The translations under genes and the position numbers were made by a program. Shown in pieces: positions 21,516-32,818 of a stretch of DNA of 64,000 nucleotides. The DNA comes from Scalesia atractyloides (Eukaryota; Streptophyta; Magnoliopsida; Asterales; Asteraceae): positions 99,472,411 through 99,536,410 of the forward strand of contig CAMTDV010000030.1 in NCBI GenBank assembly GCA_947069175.1. Reading direction: 5' to 3'. Numbering within the stretch: position 1 is the first letter of the stretch; each line of letters starts with the position of its first letter. The notes beneath the pieces are model-generated. The model was not told where the DNA came from. It made no database searches and saw nothing but the letters and a program-made list of their open reading frames with translations.

Positions 21516-21540
21516 TATAGTCATGGCTCTGATACCAATC
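21516..21540 (-). promoter_or_regulatory. Primer binding site of C1 (initiator-Met tRNA)
   Basis: In element sense the LTR end GTGTGACA is followed by gat and TGGTATCAGAGCCATGA, an intact match to the usual plant initiator tRNA-Met primer site. It proves that C1 lies on the minus strand with its 5' LTR at 21541-24167. Confidence 0.95.
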
Positions 21541-22622
21541 TGTCACACCCCGACCCGCAGCGGAAAGGGTGATCGGGGCATGATTGGGTTATCATCAAAG
21601 CTCATGACATTTATTATGCGTTTCATATTCTTTAATACAATTTAAATTGAAATTTACAATAAAGGTTACAACTGTTCTAACTAACAATCTAAACTTCTTT
21701 GTTCTCTTCTAAGGCATATCCTATGTTTTCCTTGCTTCAACCTGTTCACCTGTATCATGTGTAAAAAGGTTTTTGGATCAACATAATGTTGGCGAGTGAA
21801 TCCTATGGAAAACATTTGAACGAATATATTTAAATTGATTATGAAATATGTGCACAACCAAACATGAGTAAAGATAGATGTAAACTTAATCAACAATCAT
21901 AAGATACTAAGTGAAACACACATGAACAATAATGGAACATTTAGAGGCACGCGATGCTCAACTCGTCTCTCACGAGGAACTGAGGGGCCTAATGAATGAA
22001 TTGCATAACCATGATAATATGAATGACACAATTACAAACAATACAAACTCAATGATATACACATATACAATAATGAATTTGATTTGTAGCACGCGTTGTT
22101 CAACTCGTCTTCCACGAGGAACTGATGGGCTTAATGTATGAGTTCCATATAATATGACAAAAGGAAATAAGTAAATCACAACAATAAAGACAATCTAAGT
22201 TTAAGTCATGATGTGGTATGGCACGAGTTTAAATAAATAAATTGATTATTTTCATAACACATGACACACCCCAAAACGTGTAATTTAAAAGGGGAAAGTT
22301 GTAAGATTCACTCACAGTGGGTGCGTTCGGTTGATGATGTTGAATGCACGCGAAGTGGTTTTAACCACGAGTGAGTTTAACCTAGAATAATCGCATTATG
22401 GTTTGGTAAGTAAATGGATTTTATTAATCTATTTTAGTAGGATTGTTGGGTGTATTTTTGTGAGTTTGAGGCTATTTTCTAACCTTAAAAATGTTAATTT
22501 TAAGTATTTTTAATTGATTTTTAATTAAAATAATTAAATAAAAAATAATAAAAAAATTGATTTTTTTCTGACCGTTGACCGTTGACCTGACCGTTGACCG
22601 GTTCAATTCGGAATACAAGTGC

Positions 22623-23203
22623 GCTGAGTGAGGCTCGAACCCGAGACCTCCCGTACGCGTGCACGCAGCTCTACCAACTGAGCTACGTGTCTAACCCGTT
22701 ATAAATCTGATTTTAATTATATATATATTAATTATTTTAAACCGAAAATCATTATTATTTTAAAAACAGTTTAAGCGAATCGGACATGCACTCCACAGGT
22801 CTCGAACCCGGGACCTGTGGTTTAATCTAACACACAGTCCACCGCTGGACTGTGTGTTTAACATGTTATATATTTCCACTTTTATTATACTTAAATACAA
22901 ATTATCTGCTTTCATTTCTGACTCTATTTAAAAAGTTAATAATTGTCCGGGTCGATGTAGGAGACCGGACTCGAACTTGTGACGTGCGATTAAACGTACA
23001 CACAGTCCACCGCTGGACTGTGTGTTTAACTTGGTTATTATTCCGATTATTAATATACTTAACATATATCTAAGGCGACTCCGGTTCAGTAAACAAAAAA
23101 AAATGGTTTTTATTAAGGCAGCGTGTGTGAAACCGGAATCGAACTCGAGACCTTTGCTTTATATGTGCACACAGTCCACCGCTGGACTGTGTGTCTAACC
23201 CGA
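22623..23203 (-). repeat. tRNA-like modules 1-4, C1 right LTR
   Basis: This is the exact counterpart of 15781-16361, with the same A-box and B-box motifs and three perfect CACACAGTCCA/TGGACTGTGTG hairpins (22831-22856, 22999-23024 and 23168-23193). Confidence 0.75.
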
Positions 23204-23904
23204 TTAATAAGTTGATTTTAATTGTACTTATAATATAACGAATACATCGTCTTCTTCATCAAAGATAGAACCAGAGTTCGGAAATCGACTGGTTCAAAGT
23301 TTTTATCGGTTTATTAGTGTTTTTCAGTTCATTACGGTGAGATAAAAGTGAAAAGGAAAAGAAATTGGGCGGAGAAGTATACCGACTGGACTCTCTGTTT
23401 TCCGGCAGAAACTCCGGCGACAGAATTCACCTCCGGCGACGGGTGTCTTGCATCAGCAAGTCTCCGGAAAACTTGGAAAAAGTATGGGTATCTCCGGTAT
23501 AAGCTTCAGAGGCTCAGTGAGGCTCGGAAATGAGGTAATCGGTTTTCCGGCGATGAGCAGGGAAATTCCGGCGAGTGGAATTACGCCGAGAAAAGGTGTG
23601 TTTTTGAGCGAAAAGGTTTTCAGTCGGTTGTGGGTGAATTTATAATGCAGATCGTTGAAGAATCTGGTCTGATTTCCGACTGGGTTCATTGATTTAAATT
23701 TTCCGGCGGTTATAATTTTGGTCGCGGACTTCAAACATCGGTTATAACCGATGTCCTAATAATAACTTACGTTATAACTGAAAATGGTGATAAAAACTCG
23801 CGAGATTTCCGGGATTCCGACGACTGAACTAAAGGGGCGCCGATTTTGAATTCGTAATGTCATTATATCAATTAAAAGATTCTATTATTTACCAAACAGA
23901 ACAA

Positions 23905-23989
23905 GTGGCGCAGTGGTTTGTGTGTGTGTGTTAAGACATGTATCCGGACCGCTCATTGACCCGGGTTCGAAACCCGGCCGAAGTATTAT
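23905..23989 (+). repeat. tRNA-like module 5, C1 right LTR
   Basis: This is the counterpart of 17063-17147: A box TGGCGCAGTGG and B box GGTTCGAAACC, with a perfect T stem. The single C-to-other change after CCCGG separates the two copies. Confidence 0.75.
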
Positions 23990-24167
23990 ATTTTTATTTT
24001 GCGATTTTTGACAGTTTTTCAAAAACTAAATATATATTCCCGTATAATAATTGATTACGGATCGTTTAAAAATATTTTGGGCATTTAATTCGCAAGGAAA
24101 TTTTTGACTGACTGTTCGGTTGATAAACGGAGCGGGTTTGGTAAATCCGTTTTTGACGGATGTTACA

Positions 24168-24816
24168 CTAAGTGCACATATCATCATGTCGTTGGAGGCA
24201 ATTGCCGTTTTTGTACGAACTGCAACATATACGACCACTTTACAGTTAGCTGCCGTAGTGGTACACGTCAGCCAGCTCCTCAGGCTCCAACAGCTCTAGC
24301 TTTACCTGCTCCTCCTCAAGCCAACCAGCAGTAAGCTTCAAAGGCACGAGTGTGCTTCGTGTGTGGTGATCCGAACCACTTTGCTAATGTTTGCCCAAAC
24401 CGCACCGTGAAACAAGAGCCGCAGCAGCAGCAGCCTCAGCAGCAACAACAAGCTGCGCGTGGAAGAGCCTTCAATCTCAATCATCGACAGTCTCAGAATG
24501 ACAACAATGTTTTAAATGGTACATTTCTCGTTAATGGTATTTATGTTTCATGTTTATTTGATACTGGTGCCGATAATTGTTTTGCATCGTTAGAATTTGA
24601 AATGGTTTTAAAATGTAAGCACGCTAAACTCCCAAAGACTTTCGATGTGGAAGTCGCCACCGGAGGAACCGTTACCGTTAATTCTGTTTTACGTGGTTGT
24701 AATCTCGATCTCAACAACCATGTCTTCTCGATCAATCTCATACCTATGCAGTTAGGTAGTTTCGATATCATAGTAGGTATGGATTTTCTTCGTGAAAATC
24801 ATGCTGAAGTTGTCTA
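24168..24816 (+). pseudogene. B2 nucleocapsid and protease, continued right of C1
   Basis: After the duplicated ctaag the B2 gag frame resumes with CTYHHVVGGNC, the knuckle CRFCTNCNIYDHFTVSC, a proline/glutamine-rich linker with one stop near 24332, and a second knuckle CFVCGDPNHFANVC. A Gln-rich run follows. The aspartic protease has the active-site motif LFDTGAD near 24555 and IIVGMDFL near 24770. A stop occurs at about 24815, soon after HAEVV, where family members continue into pol. Protease would cut the Gag-Pol polyprotein. Confidence 0.88.
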
Positions 24817-25980
24817 ATGATTTGTTTTCCTCTCTCAAATGGTGATCAACTTCATATCTACGGCGAAACTCCCTCAAAGAAGTTGATGCTTTTGTCATGT
24901 ACTCGAGCACACAATTGCTTGCAAAAGCGATGTGTTGCTTTGCTCGCTCATATCGTGAATCCGGAGAAAGAAAAGAAGACTTACAAAGATGTTCCCGTTG
25001 TTTGTGAATTTCCTAAAGTCTTTCCCGACGATTTACCCGGTTTACCCCCTACTCGAGATGTCGAATTCCGTATCGATTTAGTTTCCGGAGCTACTCCCGT
25101 TGCTAAAGCTCCTTATCGCCTCGCACCATCAGAAATGCGCGAGCTATCGAGCCAACTTCAAGAGCTTCTTGATAAAGGTTTCATACGCCCGAGCACTTCG
25201 CCATGGGGCGCGCCTGTCCTTTTCGTGAAAAAGAAGGATGGATCATTCCGTATGTGCATCGATTATCGTGAACTTAACAAACTCACGATAAAGAACCACT
25301 ACCCTCTTCCTCGTATCGACAACCTATTTGATCAGCTTCAAGGTGCTACTTGTTTTTCTAAGATCGATCTTCGTTCCGGTTATCATCAGTTACGCGTATT
25401 GGAAGAAGACATTCCGAAAACCGCCTTTCTTACTCGCTATGGCCATTTCGAATTCGTGGTCATGCCTTTTGGTCTTATTAATGCACCCGCGGTCTTCATC
25501 GATTTGATGAACCGTGTGTGTAAAGCTTTCTTAGATCGGTTTGTCATTGTTTTCATCGATGATATCCTTATCTATTCGAAGTCAAGAGACGAACACGCGC
25601 GTCATCTCCGTTTAGTCCTCGAACTTCTTCAAGGAAATCGCCTTTATGCTAAGTTCTCTAAGTGTGAATTCTGGCTCGAAGAAGTCCAATTTCTCGGCCA
25701 CATCGTTAATAGTCAAGGAATTCACGTCGACTCTGCAAAGATTGAAGCTGTCAAGAGTTGGATTACACCAAAGAATGCTTCCGAAATCCATTCATTTCTT
25801 GGATTGGCGGGTTACTACCGTCGATTCATCGCCGACTTTTCTAAAACCGTCGTTCCGCTTACCACTTTGACTCATAAAGACAAACCTTTTGTTTGGGGTT
25901 CCAAGCAAGAGGAAGAGTTTCAAACTCTCAAGCGTATGCTATGCAACGCTCCCGTTCTCGCTTTAACCCGACGGAAATGA
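24817..25980 (+). pseudogene. pol: B2 reverse transcriptase domain
   Basis: A nearly uninterrupted frame of 387 codons has the linker FPKVFPDDLPGLPP, then WGAPVLFVKKKDGS, MCIDYRELNK, LPRIDNLFDQL, SKIDLRSGYHQL, MPFGLINAP and the catalytic FIDDILIYS near 25552. The thumb and connection include FLGHIVNSQGI and GLAGYYRRFI. It copies element RNA into DNA. The frame ends at 25978 by a shift just before the RNase H domain. RT itself looks undamaged. Confidence 0.92.
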
Positions 25981-26340
25981 CGATTTTGTGGTTTATTGCA
26001 ATGCCTCGAACCTTGGTCTTGGTTGTGTTCTCATGCATCGAGACAAGGTTATCGCGTATGCGTCTCGATAACTCAAGATCCACGAGAAGAACTACACTAC
26101 CCACGATCGAACTCGGTACAGTTGTTTTTGCATTAAAGATATGGCGACACTACCTTTACAGTACTAAGTGTACGGTCTTCACCGACCATAAGAGCTTACA
26201 ACATATCTTTAATCAAAAAGAACTAAACGTGCGACAACGTCGATGGTTGAACTTCTCAACGACTACGATTATGAGATACGCTACCATCCCGGCAAAGCAA
26301 ACGTCGTCTCCGAAGCTCTTGGTCGACGAAACCATGTATA
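25950..26340 (+). pseudogene. B2 RNase H domain, frameshifted
   Basis: In the frame one step from RT, DDFVVYCNAS (first catalytic Asp region) and CVLMHRDKVIAYAS are visible near 25977-26065. The frame is broken by a stop and shifts. Next come FALKIWRHYLYSTKC and TVFTDHKSL near 26130-26195, and then LLNDYDYEIRYHPGKANVVSEA in yet another frame. The order is that of the normal Ty3/gypsy RNase H. At least two frameshifts and one stop disable it. Confidence 0.85.
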
Positions 26341-27820
26341 TAGTATTCGTGACTCTCAAGCTTGTGCTAAACTAGAAACCCTCATCCGTGCCGCTCAATT
26401 CGCCTGCTTTAACGAGAATGCCCTTCAAGACGAAATGAAATGTAGTGCCGAAACTCAGCTTGTATCTAAATCTGATGGTATTTATTATTATCTCGATCGT
26501 TTTTGGATTCCCAGCCGAGATAATCTCCATGAATTGCTAATGACCGAAGCTCATAAATCTCGATATTCCATTCCCCCCGGTGCCGACAAGATGTACTAGG
26601 ACCTTCGTCCCAAGTACTGGTGGCCGGGCATGAAAAGGGATATCGCCTTGTACGTCTCAAAATGCTTAACTTATTCGAAAGTTAAAGCCGAATATCAAAG
26701 GCCCTCTGGTTTACTCGAACAACCCGTAATCCCGATGTGGAAGTGGGAGAGTATAGCCATGGACTTCGTTACGAAACTTCCCCGCACTTCCTCTGGTCAC
26801 GATAGCATTTGGGTTATCGTTGATCGTCTTACTAAATCTGCGCACTTTATTGCTATACAAGAAGACTATAAGGTCGAACGGTTAGCCCGAATCTATACCG
26901 ACGAAGTTATATGTCGACACGGGACGCCTCGTGACATCATCTCTGGCCGAGACGGTCGCTTTACTTCGCGTCTCTGGGAGACCTTTCAATCCGCTCTCGG
27001 TACTACTCTCAATCTCAGTACCGCTTTTCACCCTCAGACCGACGGTCAGACTGAGCGCACGATCCGCACCCTCAAAGACATGCTTCGTGCGTGCTTCATA
27101 GATTTCGGTGGTAACTGGGATACGCATTTACCTTTAATCGAATTCTCGTACAATAATAGTTATCATACCAGCATTCAAATGGCTCCTTTTGAGGCACTGT
27201 ATGGAAGAAAATGTCGATTGCGTATCGCATGGCACGAGATCGAAGAAGCACAAATCACAGGTCCTGAGCTAATTCAAGAAACGACGGACAAGATCCTCCA
27301 AATCAGAGACAATCTCTTGAAAGCTCGGAATCGTCAAAAGAGTTACACCGATAAACGCCGCAAGCCCCTACAGTTTGAAGTGGGAGATCACGTTCTCCTA
27401 AAGGTTGCACCTTGGAAGGGAGTGGTCCGCTTCGGCAAGAAAGGAAAGCTAGCGCCTTGATACGTTGGACCCTTTAAGATTCTGGAAAGAATCGGTAAAG
27501 TAGCCTATCGTCTCGAATTACCGGAGGAACTTAATAATGTACATCCGACTTTCCACGTGTCTAACCTCAAGAAATGCCTCACCGAAGAAAATCTGCATGT
27601 CCTTCTCGAAGATCTGCAAATCAACGAGACTCTCCATTTCATGGAAAAGCCCGTGGAAATCATGGGCCGAGAGACCAAGAAACTCCGACGCTCTCGCATC
27701 CCTATCGTGAAGGTCCGATGGGAGGGCAAACGCGGCGCCGAGTTTACTTGGGAATTGGAAAGTGATATGAGGGCAAACTATATTTTTTTCGAATCTCGGG
27801 ATGAAATTCCCTAAAGTAGG
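26341..27820 (+). pseudogene. B2 integrase with C-terminal chromodomain
   Basis: The integrase begins with the HKSRYS zinc-binding region, a stop near 26597, YWWPGMKRDIA, and the catalytic core with MDFVTKLP. The second core motif reads SGRDGRF where the family has SDRD, so the second catalytic Asp is Gly. The third motif, TDGQTERTI, keeps its Glu. A stop near 27458 interrupts the GKL-P-YVGPF region. The C-terminal frame (27557-27814) ends in a chromodomain with IPIVKVRWEGKRGAEFTWE. Chromodomains of this kind steer insertion to modified chromatin. The gene is dead. Confidence 0.9.
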
Positions 27821-27826
27821 GGAGAC

Positions 27827-30227
27827 TGTAACAACTCGGAAATTCGTTGTTACCTTTTTCCTTGTTTTTGTCGTTGTACTCCTTTTGTAATCCCAAGATA
27901 CGAAAAAAATAAAGTTTATGTTAATTACTTATGGTGTTTTACGTTATTATCGCATCTAATCGGTTATTAAATCGCATCGCTTATCTCATCGCATCGCAAA
28001 TCGCAATTGTTTATGTGGTTTTATATTATTTATGTTTATGTGTGTTTGTGGTTATGTTTACAATCGTTATCGCATCGCTCTTGCACTCTCGAATCGCTAA
28101 ATCGCACTATTATGTCATCTATAACACTTAACGTTTTAATTTAACGCTTAATATAACTATCTAATGCGAACCGAATCACCAACGAACACTTGAAGCGAAA
28201 AAAAAGGAAATTCAACAACTTAAGTCAAGTTCGCTCGAACATGGTGTTTCCAAGTTCGGCCGAACTTGGATGAAGAAAACCAGAATCCTTGTTTAACTAA
28301 CAAGTTCGACCGAACTTAGCTCAAACCCTCCAAATATTTCACAAGTTCGCGCGAACTTGCATGTTTTCATGCAAGTTCGGCCGAACTTGGTCTCATCAGC
28401 TCTCATTTTGCCTTCTCCTAAAAATACCAAGCTCTGTTCACTCATTTGAACTTGCTGCAAGTTTGAACAGAGCTCTCAAAACCTGAAACCTTCGTGTTCT
28501 AAGTAAGAATCAACCCGATTTCAACTGCAACAACGTTTATCAACGATCTACAAAGGTTTACAACGATTTTGGCACAAGGCGTAGCCTTCGTTTTCATCAA
28601 AAACTCATTCTTTTAAAAAATCTTCATCTTTTTCCTCAAAAACTTATGTTTTAAGCTTAGATCTACACAACACGAGTTCGTTTGGCGATAGTAGATACTT
28701 CCCAAACACGAGATTTGCAAAATCTCGGCTTGTAAGTGATAGATCTGATAAAAACCTTTGAAAACCATTGATTGCTACACAAGATACGGACTTTGATGGT
28801 GTTTTGTTCATTTTCCGATATGAAATGAAGCATCTATCATTCAAGATCCCAGATCTGGAAGCACAAGGACGTTTATGTTGGTTTACACAAGCCGGACTAA
28901 TCCGAACGAACCCCGAGTTCGCCCAGATTAGCCCACGCTTTTGTAAAACGGCTAAAACAACTCTAAAAGACCTCTCTGACCTAAGTTTGCTCAGTAGCAC
29001 AGGGTTGGAAGGAGGAACACTCGATTTTCCTCAGCAAACGACGTGAACACGCAAGATTTTGGACCCAAAAACACCAAGTTCGCTCGAGAATCACCAGCTC
29101 ACCAGGTCAAGTTCGACCGAACTTGTACCCATTTGGGTCAAGTTCGACCGAACTTGAGTGTTTCTTCACCAAAGTTCTTACAAGTTCGACCGAACTTGTC
29201 TAGTTTCTTAGGAAACTACACAAGTTCGACCGAACTTGCCTTTTTAGTAAGGTTATCTTACAAGTTCGCCCGAACTTGACAAGTTTCTCAAAGAAACTCA
29301 TCAAGTTCGACCGAACTTGGCTCTAATCTCACCAATTCTACACAAGTTCGCTCGAACTTGTGTGTTTACACACAAGTTCGCCCGAACTTGTCCACTGCCC
29401 AACCAAGACTTAACTGTTTCAGTTTTTCGGAGACTGATGCACTTCCGTTCGCGTATGCAGGCTGATTCGGCGCTCTTCTCGACTCTCCTCAGATCCCGAA
29501 CTATTACCTAAATGCACCCACAGTGAGTATACTTGACCCATTTTCGCTTTAATGCACTTTTTTGGGTGTTACATACGTTCCTATATCAAAATCACTTCAT
29601 AAATCAAACTGTTTATCACACGCGAATAATCTGATTATATATGCTCAGTACGTGATGCTAGAAACATGTGACTAGGACGTATTTCATTAACTTGCCTCCT
29701 TAGCTAGTGTGGTACTATAGTTTGGCTAACACCCGACGGGGTCTAGTTAGGATGGACACGCACGCCTTCTCACGGTAGTTAGCATGAGAAATAAGCCTAT
29801 GCTGTGTGAACGTGTTTTGGTGTATCATAATATGTAGTTAGACTATTTCGCGAACGCTTTCTCTATTATGCTAGTATTACGCAAACCTGTATGCTCACCT
29901 TTACTTAATTGTATTGACTTGTATTTTAACGTATGTAACAGGATGAGGATTTTGTAGCTTGGATGCTTGGATGTGGCTTGCGTAGTTTAGTTTTGTTTTA
30001 TTTTGTTTAGTTCCAAGTGTAATAAATCTAGGGAAGATCAGATCATATTCTACTCTTTAAGGGATTTGGTTAATGTAATGATTGTTTAAGTTTATTATGA
30101 GTTTAATAGTATGGGATGTTAAGTGTTGATTTATTATCTTTAAATAATTGTTATGGAATCTCTTGAGAAAATCTGGTTCGCCTAGTGCCACTACCCCGAT
30201 GATTCCGCCATCGGTTGGGGTGTGACA
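27827..30227 (+). repeat. 3' LTR of B2, complete (2401 bp)
   Basis: It starts TGTAACAACTCGG just after the purine-rich taaagtaggggagac (a likely polypurine tract) and ends GGGGTGTGACA. It contains the palindrome array at 28225-29390, but its TATA position reads TAAAAATA (28419-28426). Relative to the 5' LTR it lacks about 30 bases covering one palindrome and spacer near 28300. Confidence 0.92.
28225..29390. repeat. Array of 18-base palindromes in the 3' LTR of B2
   Basis: Five upstream copies (28225 degenerate, 28251, 28301, 28342 and 28372) and about eight downstream copies (29105-29390) share the arms CAAGTTCG and CGAACTTG. The 28301 copy looks like a fusion of the two copies at 10718 and 10748 of the 5' LTR, with loss of the spacer between them. 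Confidence 0.87.
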
Positions 30228-31138
30228 ACCTCCACATCGACAGGTGGAATTTCAAATCGAACTCACTCCTGGGGCAGCACCGATTGCGCGTGCTCCTTAT
30301 CGTCTTGCACCTGGAGAGTTGCAAGAACTGTCAAACCAACTTCAAGAACTTCTGGACAGAGGTTTTATCCGACCTAGTTCTTCACCATGGGGAGCTCCTG
30401 TCCTATTTGTAAAGAAGAAAGACGGGACTCTCCGCATGTGTATCAACTATCGCGAACTCAACAAGGTGACGGTCAAGAATCGTTACCCTCTTCCTCGTAT
30501 TGACGACCTGTTTGACCAGTTGCAAGGATCAATCTTCTACTCTAAAATCGATCTAAGATCGGGCTATCATCAGATGAGAGTTCGGGAGGAAGATGTTTCC
30601 AAAACAGCATTTCGAACGCGGTACGACCATTTAAGAGTTTTTGGTCATGCCATTCGGATTAACCAATGCACCGGCGGTTTTCATGGACCTCATGAACGTG
30701 TGCAAACCATATCTCGACGACTTTCTTATTGTTTTCGTCGATGACATTTTGATCTACTCTAAGAGCAAGGAGGACCACGAGCGGCAGTTGCATGTTATCT
30801 TGGAACTTCTAAGAAAGGAGCAACTATACGCGAAATTCTCCAAGTGTGACTTCTGGATTCGAGAAGTACACTTCCTTGGTCACGAGGTCAACGAATCGGG
30901 AATACATGTTGATCCAGCAAATATCGATTCTATTAGGAATTGGGCGGCACCTAAGTCTCCTATGGAGGTGTGACAACTCCTTGGCCTCGCGGGATACTAT
31001 CGCAGATTCATTGAGGGATTTTCGAAGATCGCTCAACCACTTACTGCCTTAACTCAAAAAGGTGTTACCTAATCGTGGGGAGCGAACCAGGAGAACGCTT
31101 TTCAGCTCCTAAAACAAAAACTCTGCAGTGCACCGATA
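30228..31138 (+). pseudogene. pol: Element A reverse transcriptase, resumed after B2
   Basis: The frame opens with PPHRQVEFQIELTPGA, matching the linker left at 10366. It continues with WGAPVLFVKKKDGT, MCINYRELNK, LPRIDDLFDQL and SKIDLRSGYHQM. A shift near 30635 leads to the frame MPFGLTNAP...FVDDILIYS (catalytic Asp pair near 30740) and FLGHEVNESGIHV. Stops occur at about 30971 and 31070. It is a normal Ty3/gypsy RT layout, now inactive. Confidence 0.9.
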
Positions 31139-31515
31139 TTGTCTTTACCCGATGGCACGGATGATTTCGTGGTGTACTGTGATGCTTCTATTCAAGGTCT
31201 CGGTTGTGTTTTGATGCAACGCGAGAAGGTGATAGCCTATGCTTCTCGCCAATTGAAGATACACAAGAAGAATTACACGACTCACGACTTAGAGTTGGGA
31301 GCTGTCGTCTTTGCACTAAAAATTTGGAGGCATTACTTGTACGGTACTAAATGCACTATTTATACCGACCATAAGAGCCTTTAGCATATCTTTTATCAAA
31401 AAGAGTTAAACATGCGACAGCGTCATTGGGTGAACTTTTAAACGATTACGACTGTGCAATCAAGTACCATCCAGGAAAAGCTAACGTTGTATCTGATGCC
31501 CTCAGCCGGAAGGAA
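31139..31515 (+). pseudogene. Element A RNase H
   Basis: This region contains DDFVVYCDAS with the catalytic Asp, CVLMQREKVIAYASRQL, THDLELGAVVFALKIWRHYLYGTKC and YTDHKSL, followed by a stop at about 31382. After a frame change come LLNDYDCAIKYHPGKANVVSDALSRK. Motif order is complete, but one stop and one shift break it. Confidence 0.88.
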
Positions 31516-32818
31516 ACCAAACCTAGACTTGTTCGAGCCTTGCAGCTTACCATTCACTCTAACCTTCCTGACCAGATTCGCTCTGCTCAAACTAAAGCTT
31601 TGAAGGACGATAATCTTCAAGCTGAATCCATGAGGGGCATGGAAAAGCAACTCGAAACCAATCTGACGGTATTCGTTATTTCATGGAGCGAATATGGATA
31701 CCCTATTTGGAAATCTACGAGAGCTTGTGTTGGATGAAGCACACAAGTCTCGATACTCCGTTCATCCAAGTTCTGATAAGATGTATCAGGATCTAAAATT
31801 CTTGTATTGGTGGTTTGGCATGAAAGCTAACATAGCGACGTATGTAAGCAAATGCTTGACTTGCGCGAAAGTCAAGATAGAGTACCAAAAACCGTCTGGT
31901 TTGCTTCAGCAACCAGAACTACCTATGTGGAAATGGGAACAAATTTCCATGGATATTGTCACCGGCCTACCAAGAACACAAAATGGAAATGATACCATTT
32001 GGGTCATCGTCGACCGTTTAACCAAGTCTGCTCATTACCTTGCGATCAAAGAAACCGACAAGTTTTCTACAGTTGCCCACATTTACTTGAAGGAAGTGGT
32101 TTCCAGGCACGGAGTGCCGACTTCCACATCTCTGATCGCGATCCGCGTTTCATGTCTGATTTGTGGCAAGCTATGCATAAATCATTTGGCTCACGTTTAG
32201 ATATGAGCACAGCCTATCATCCTTAAAACGGATGGTCAAAGCGAACGAACCGTTCAGACGCTTGAAGACATGCTGCGAATATGCGTGATCGATTTTGGTA
32301 AAGGATGGGAAAGACATTTGCCATTGGTAGAGTTTTCCTACAATAATAGTTACCACTCTAGCATTCAGGCAGCTACGTTTGAAGCCTTGTATGGGCGGAA
32401 GTGCCGATCTCCTCTTTGTTGGGCTGAGGTTGGTGATAGCCAAATCACAGGCCCAGAGCTTGTACTCGAAACTTCTGAGAAGATTGTTCAAATTAGGAAT
32501 CGTATGGCGGCTTCTCGTGATCGCCAGAAAAGCAACGCTGACAAGCGTAGGAAACCCTTAGCATTCGCCGCGGGCGACCGTGTATTACTAAAAGTCTCAC
32601 CCTGGAAGGGTGTGGTCCGTTTTGGGAAACGAGGCAAGCTCAATCCGCGTTATGTTGGGCCGTTCATCATTGTGGAAAGTATTGGTAAGGTGGCTTACAA
32701 ACTCAATCTACCCGAAGAACTTGGTAACGTTCATAACGTTTTTCACGTGTCTAATCTGAAAAGGTGTTTGTCGGATGAAACACTCGTAGTTCCTTTCAAA
32801 CAACTAAAGATTGATGAT
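31516..32818 (+). pseudogene. Element A integrase, interrupted by element E
   Basis: The zinc-binding part (HKSRYSVHP and CLTCAKVK) and the first core motif MDIVTGLP lie in one frame (31694-32130). The second, SDRDPRF, lies in the next frame (near 32130). A stop and a shift near 32223 spoil the region of the third motif, NGWSKRT. A long frame then gives LPLVEFSYNNSYHSSI, YGRKCRSPLCW, GDRVLLKVSPWKGVVRFG, YVGPF and FHVSNLKRCL, ending at KIDD (32818). The E LTR starts there, and the rest of the gene is at 41069. Confidence 0.9.

Larger units (their letters stand above)
14699..24167 (-). mobile_element. Element C1: young non-autonomous Ty3/gypsy element with gag only
   Basis: LTRs at 14699-17325 and 21541-24167 have the same length (2627 bp), and I found only two differences by eye, so insertion was recent. 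The pentamer ctaag occurs directly outside both ends (14694-14698 and 24168-24172), and the broken B2 gag reads across it. On the minus strand the order is LTR, primer site, gag, a long repeat-rich noncoding region, polypurine tract, LTR. No protease, RT, RNase H or integrase is present. This matches the type known as TR-GAG: LTR elements that keep gag and depend on a partner for pol. Confidence 0.95.
21541..24167 (-). repeat. 5' LTR of C1 (right copy)
   Basis: It is the same as 14699-17325 shifted by 6842 bases. The two differences I noticed are aaaatgtg against aaaaggtg (near 16753 and 23595) and cggcag against cggccg (near 17134 and 23976). It carries the same tRNA-like modules at 22623-23203 and 23905-23989, and the same hairpin modules near 21947-22138. 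Confidence 0.95.
10367..30227 (+). mobile_element. Element B2: chromodomain-type Ty3/gypsy inserted in element A
   Basis: Two related LTRs (10367-12676 and 27827-30227) flank a primer site, gag, zinc knuckle, protease, RT, RNase H, integrase and chromodomain, all on the plus strand. The left LTR lacks the first 119 bases present in the right LTR. Element A also lacks a few codons at the junction, so a deletion removed the left boundary and no target duplication can be verified. B2's gag gene is split by element C1 (14699-24167). Its own length without C1 is about 10.4 kb. Confidence 0.92.

Noticed and set aside
27827..30227. Hammerhead ribozyme or retrozyme in the LTRs
   Set aside because: I looked for the CUGANGA and GAAA core in the right order in the LTRs and did not find a convincing arrangement by eye.
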